DNA from: Oscillospiraceae bacterium
GTDB taxonomy: Bacteria > Bacillota_A > Clostridia > Oscillospirales > Oscillospiraceae
DNA: 30,384 nucleotides
Direction of reading: 5' to 3'
Assembly (NCBI GenBank): GCA_021771675.1
Contig: JAETOP010000040.1
Span: 1 to 30,384 of the forward strand
Part shown: positions 27,677 to 30,384 of the stretch, in pieces
How positions within the stretch are numbered: position 1 is the stretch's first letter
How the letters are laid out: each line of letters starts with the position of its first letter
The notes under the pieces: model-generated
The model's input: the letters and a program-made list of their open reading frames with translations, nothing else
Told to the model about the DNA's origin: nothing
Database searches by the model: none
Made by a program: the position numbers and the translations under genes

Positions 27677-29236
27677 ATGGCAAATCAAGTCAAAACCCCA
27701 AAGGTTACCGTGATCGACCCGGCCGCGCCGGAAAAAGCCAAGCTCCGTGTGGCCGCCTACGCCCGCGTGAGCAGCGACTCCACAGATCAGCTCAACTCTT
27801 ATCTGGCCCAGGTGGATTACTACACCCGCCACATTGGGGAGAACCCGGACTGGGAGCTGGCCGACATCTACGCCGACGAGGGCATCTCAGGTCTGGACAC
27901 CCGGAAGCGGGATGAGTTCAACCGCATGATGGCGGACTGCCGGGCCGGGAAGATCGACCGCATCCTGGTCAAGTCCATGTCCCGGTTTGCCCGAAACACC
28001 AGGGACAGCCTGCACTTCATGCGGGAGTTGATGCGGCTGGGCGTCACCGTCCGCTTCGAGAAGGAGAACATCGACACCGGGAAACTCAGCTCCGAGCAGA
28101 CAGCCACGATCTATGCGGCCTTCGCCCAGATGGAGTCCACCGGCCACTCCAGCAACATGAGGTTCAGCGTCAGGATGCGGATGGAGAAGGGCATCTTCAC
28201 CCCATCCTCCATGCCCTACGGCTACCGGCTGAACGGGCTGGAGCCGGAAATCATCCCCGAGGAGGCCGAGGTGGTGCGGCGCATTTTCGCCCTGGCCCTC
28301 AGCGGCCATGGGCAGGAGGATATCACGAAATGGCTCAACGAATCAGGGGTTGAGCGCGGCCATGGCCGGGAAACGTGGCACCGCTCCATGGTCGCCTACA
28401 TCCTGTCCAACCGCTTCTACACCGGCGACTCGGTGTGGCAAAAGACCTGCGCCACCGACACCCTGCCCATCCGGCAGGTGAAGAACCGGGGGCAGAAGCC
28501 CCAATACCACGTAGAGGACGACCACCCCGGCATCGTCAGCCGGGAGGACTTCCAGCGGGTGCAGGAGCTGATCGCCGCCAGAAAGGAGCTGTTCTACCGC
28601 GGCTCCAAACCGTCCGATTCAATCTACACCGGGCACGTCTTCTGCGGGCACTGCGGCTGTGTCTGCCGCAGGAAGGCAACCCGGGGGATGATCCATTGGG
28701 TCTGCAACCGCCGCAACGATGGCAGAGACCTGTGCCCCATCCCTCAAATCCAAGAAACGGCCCTTACCGCAACAGCCCTGCGCCTCCACAACAAGCTGGC
28801 CCTCCATGGCCTTGAGCTCCTCCAGCCCCTGCTGGATCAGCTCCGGGAAATCCGGGAGCGTGAACTGCGTTCCAATCAACGGCTATCCGATATCGACAAG
28901 GAAATAGCAAACATCTCAGGGCAGAACCTGGTGCTGATCCGGCTGAAAAGCAAAGGATGCATCGATTCTGCCCTTGCTTTATCCCAGGCCGACGAGCTGG
29001 GCCGCAGGCTGCGGGATCTGCGGCGCCTGCGCCGGAAGGTGCTGGAGGCCGCCGATGGGGACGAGCAGATCCAAACCACGCAGGCCGTGCTGGACTATTT
29101 GGACGGTGCCCAGTGGCAGGCCGAGGCCACATCGGAGCTGTTCGAGAACCTGGTGGAGCGGATCACGGTGGTCTCGGCGGACGAGGTGCGGTTCCGGCTC
29201 CTGAACGGGCTGGAACTGGCGGAAAGGCTGGCGTGA
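27677..29236 (+). CDS. Large serine recombinase (integrase)
   Basis: The 519-residue protein probably integrates and excises the element. The catalytic domain begins RVAAYARVSSDSTDQ with S32 as the nucleophile, followed by VKSMSRFARNTRD carrying the conserved arginines (about 95-107). The recombinase domain starts near residue 165 (MPYGYRLNGLEPEIIPEEAEVV region). A zinc ribbon with CGHCGCVC and CNRRNDGRDLC (about 325-355) and a long coiled coil (about 385-460) follow. Length and layout are normal for the family. AAAGGAGG lies about 9 bases before ATG 27677. Two further recombinase genes follow with 3-base and overlapping spacing. The attachment site is not visible, because the right end is outside the window. 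Confidence 0.93.
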   Translation: MANQVKTPKVTVIDPAAPEKAKLRVAAYARVSSDSTDQLNSYLAQVDYYTRHIGENPDWELADIYADEGISGLDTRKRDEFNRMMADCRAGKIDRILVKSMSRFARNTRDSLHFMRELMRLGVTVRFEKENIDTGKLSSEQTATIYAAFAQMESTGHSSNMRFSVRMRMEKGIFTPSSMPYGYRLNGLEPEIIPEEAEVVRRIFALALSGHGQEDITKWLNESGVERGHGRETWHRSMVAYILSNRFYTGDSVWQKTCATDTLPIRQVKNRGQKPQYHVEDDHPGIVSREDFQRVQELIAARKELFYRGSKPSDSIYTGHVFCGHCGCVCRRKATRGMIHWVCNRRNDGRDLCPIPQIQETALTATALRLHNKLALHGLELLQPLLDQLREIRERELRSNQRLSDIDKEIANISGQNLVLIRLKSKGCIDSALALSQADELGRRLRDLRRLRRKVLEAADGDEQIQTTQAVLDYLDGAQWQAEATSELFENLVERITVVSADEVRFRLLNGLELAERLA

Positions 29237-29239
29237 ACC

Positions 29240-30106
29240 ATGGCATGGCAGAGAAAAACACCCTTCGGCTACGCCATTCGGGACGGGCTAATCCAGCCCC
29301 ATTCCCAGGAGGCGGACGCGGTGCGGTTCATCTTCAAACAGTATCAGGCCGGGGCCTCCCTCCTGTCTATCGCGGAAGATATGACCCGGCAGGGCATCCG
29401 CTACCACCAGCACACCGCCGCGTGGAACAAAAACATGGTGAAGCGCATCCTGGAAAACGCCAAATACATTGGAACTGGCGGCTATCCCCGCTTGGTGTCC
29501 GATGAGGACTTCGCCGCCGCCCAGGATCAGCGGGAGCAGCGCAACACCTACGCCCCGCTGCCTGCCGAGATCCGGCCCATCCAGGGGAAGATGGTGTGCG
29601 GCCTGTGCGGGGTGAAGACGATCCGGGGCAACCGCTCCCACGGACTGGTTCACTGGAAATGCCAAAACCCGGACTGCGGGCAGAGCATCTCCCTCAATGA
29701 TGAAGCCCTGGCCCTGCTGGTGGAGGAGCGGCTTCGGACGCTGGCCCTGGCCCCGCACCTGCTCACCGCACCGGAAGCCAAGCGGGCCGGGCTGGACTTG
29801 GATGCCATCCGGCTCCAAAACGAGCTGACCATGGCCCTCAACCGGGGCTCCAAAAACCCCGAGTACATCAAGACGCTGGCCTTGGCCGCCACCGCCCAGC
29901 GGTACGGGCAGCTCCCGGACCCCACCCCGGCCCATGACCTGGAGCAGCTCCGGGCGAGGCTGGAGCAGGGCCCCGCCGATGCCGGCGCGCTGGCGTCCCT
30001 TCTGGCCACGGCGGTGCGGGCCGTCCGGCTCACTTCGGACAAAAACGTGGAATTGGAGCTGGTCAACGGCCAGATGATTGCGGAAAAGGAGGCGCAGAGC
30101 GCATGA
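29240..30106 (+). CDS. Recombinase-like protein without catalytic domain
   Basis: The 288-residue protein begins directly at the recombinase domain (TPFGYAIRDGLIQPHSQEAD) and has the DNA-binding zinc ribbon CGLCG with CQNPDC (about 117-148) and a C-terminal helical part, but no serine catalytic domain. This truncated form is a regular member of tandem recombinase cassettes in Clostridia elements, not necessarily a pseudogene. It may bind att sites as a partner of the full enzymes. It starts 3 bases after the preceding stop, and the next gene starts within its stop codon (ATGA), so the set is translationally linked. Confidence 0.85.
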   Translation: MAWQRKTPFGYAIRDGLIQPHSQEADAVRFIFKQYQAGASLLSIAEDMTRQGIRYHQHTAAWNKNMVKRILENAKYIGTGGYPRLVSDEDFAAAQDQREQRNTYAPLPAEIRPIQGKMVCGLCGVKTIRGNRSHGLVHWKCQNPDCGQSISLNDEALALLVEERLRTLALAPHLLTAPEAKRAGLDLDAIRLQNELTMALNRGSKNPEYIKTLALAATAQRYGQLPDPTPAHDLEQLRARLEQGPADAGALASLLATAVRAVRLTSDKNVELELVNGQMIAEKEAQSA

Positions 30107-30272
30107 ACGTCCAGAAAAAAGCGCCGAAGAAGGTCACCGTCACCCCGCCGGACCCCAAATATACGCAGAAGGACATCCGCAAGCAGCATCTCCGGGTGGC
30201 CCCCTACTGCCGGGTGTCCACCGGCAGCGAGGAGCAGCAGACCAGCTTCACCGCCCAAATGGAGTATTATAC
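30103..30272 (+). pseudogene. Third large serine recombinase, truncated
   Basis: Only the N-terminal part is present: a basic tail and then LRVAPYCRVSTGSEEQQTSF with S39 as the nucleophile, and TAQMEYYT. After that the frame leaves the family pattern (VSASDKM) and stops at 30297. The break is at about 30271-30273, where a sequence starting TGTCAGCG begins, which looks like the end of an insertion sequence. The rest of the gene may continue beyond that insertion outside the window. The integration cassette may therefore be damaged. Confidence 0.75.
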
Positions 30273-30384
30273 TGTCAGCGCCAGTGATAAAATGTAAGAA
30301 AACGCCGAGGAAAAAATGTAATTATGTGGCGGAGAGGAGGGAAAAAAGATAGACTCCCCATAGGGCAGAAAAAGTGCCCGGAAA
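30273..30384. mobile_element. Probable terminal segment of an insertion sequence (IS21-like?)
   Basis: The sequence that interrupts the recombinase begins TGTCAGCG and contains two copies of AAAATGTAA (30289-30297 and 30313-30321), 24 bases apart. Repeated short motifs next to a TG terminus are seen in IS21-like ends. No transposase is within the window, so the family is a guess. Confidence 0.45.

Noticed and set aside
1..30384. CRISPR arrays, tRNA or rRNA genes
   Set aside because: No regularly spaced repeat array and no cloverleaf or ribosomal RNA sequence was apparent on reading; the GGTGGTCG copies are irregularly spaced and too short for CRISPR.

Overview
The window looks like part of a mobilizable or conjugative element from a fairly GC-rich Clostridia-type Firmicute (Oscillospiraceae-like). 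The evidence is the strong AGGAGG ribosome sites, the Firmicute-style MobP-type relaxase, VirD4 protein and tandem large serine recombinases, and a Clostridia-like flagellin. The species cannot be fixed from sequence alone.

Left backbone (1-9071): a ribbon-helix-helix-like mobilization protein, a hairpin-rich spacer resembling an origin of transfer, a relaxase, an AbrB/PIN toxin-antitoxin pair on the minus strand, a DUF3991/toprim gene split by a 2.8-kb group II intron, a VirD4-type coupling ATPase and a small winged-helix protein. No VirB4 or other mating-channel gene is visible, so transfer may depend on a helper element.

Switch region (9104-14104): a small serine resolvase, a protein that keeps only a resolvase-like DNA-binding half, and related inverted repeats (TGTAAA...TTTACA) around them. 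Next comes a TnpB-like protein in which all three expected RuvC catalytic positions are changed (K203, R287, E369) while the zinc ribbon is intact. It is followed by a structured non-coding stretch that could be its guide RNA, a CsrA-like protein with a long C-terminal extension, and a complete flagellin gene. The flagellin ribosome site lies in the loop of a perfect hairpin with a GGA motif, which is a typical CsrA target. This matches in principle the TldR-fliC pairs known from enterobacterial prophages, where a nuclease-dead TnpB represses the host flagellin promoter, but here it sits on a Firmicute element and includes csrA. My main hypothesis is a flagellin replacement module acting at transcription (TldR plus guide) and translation (CsrA).

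Glycan region (14256-25918): ten genes on the plus strand, mostly with short gaps or overlaps. They encode two glycosyltransferases (one fused to a methyltransferase-like domain), a GNAT acetyltransferase, a radical SAM enzyme, RfbF and RfbG (CDP-4-keto-6-deoxyglucose synthesis), a hexapeptide acyltransferase, a DegT-type aminotransferase, an RfbC-type epimerase and a sugar C-methyltransferase. They probably build and attach a modified deoxysugar to the imported flagellin.

Right backbone (25919-30384): a gene-free stretch with a strong terminator, a sigma-factor-like regulator whose ribosome site adjoins a perfect hairpin, a structured non-coding region ending in a terminator, a 51-residue protein, a full large serine recombinase, a second recombinase-like protein without a catalytic domain, and a third recombinase cut off after about 56 codons by what looks like the end of another insertion sequence.
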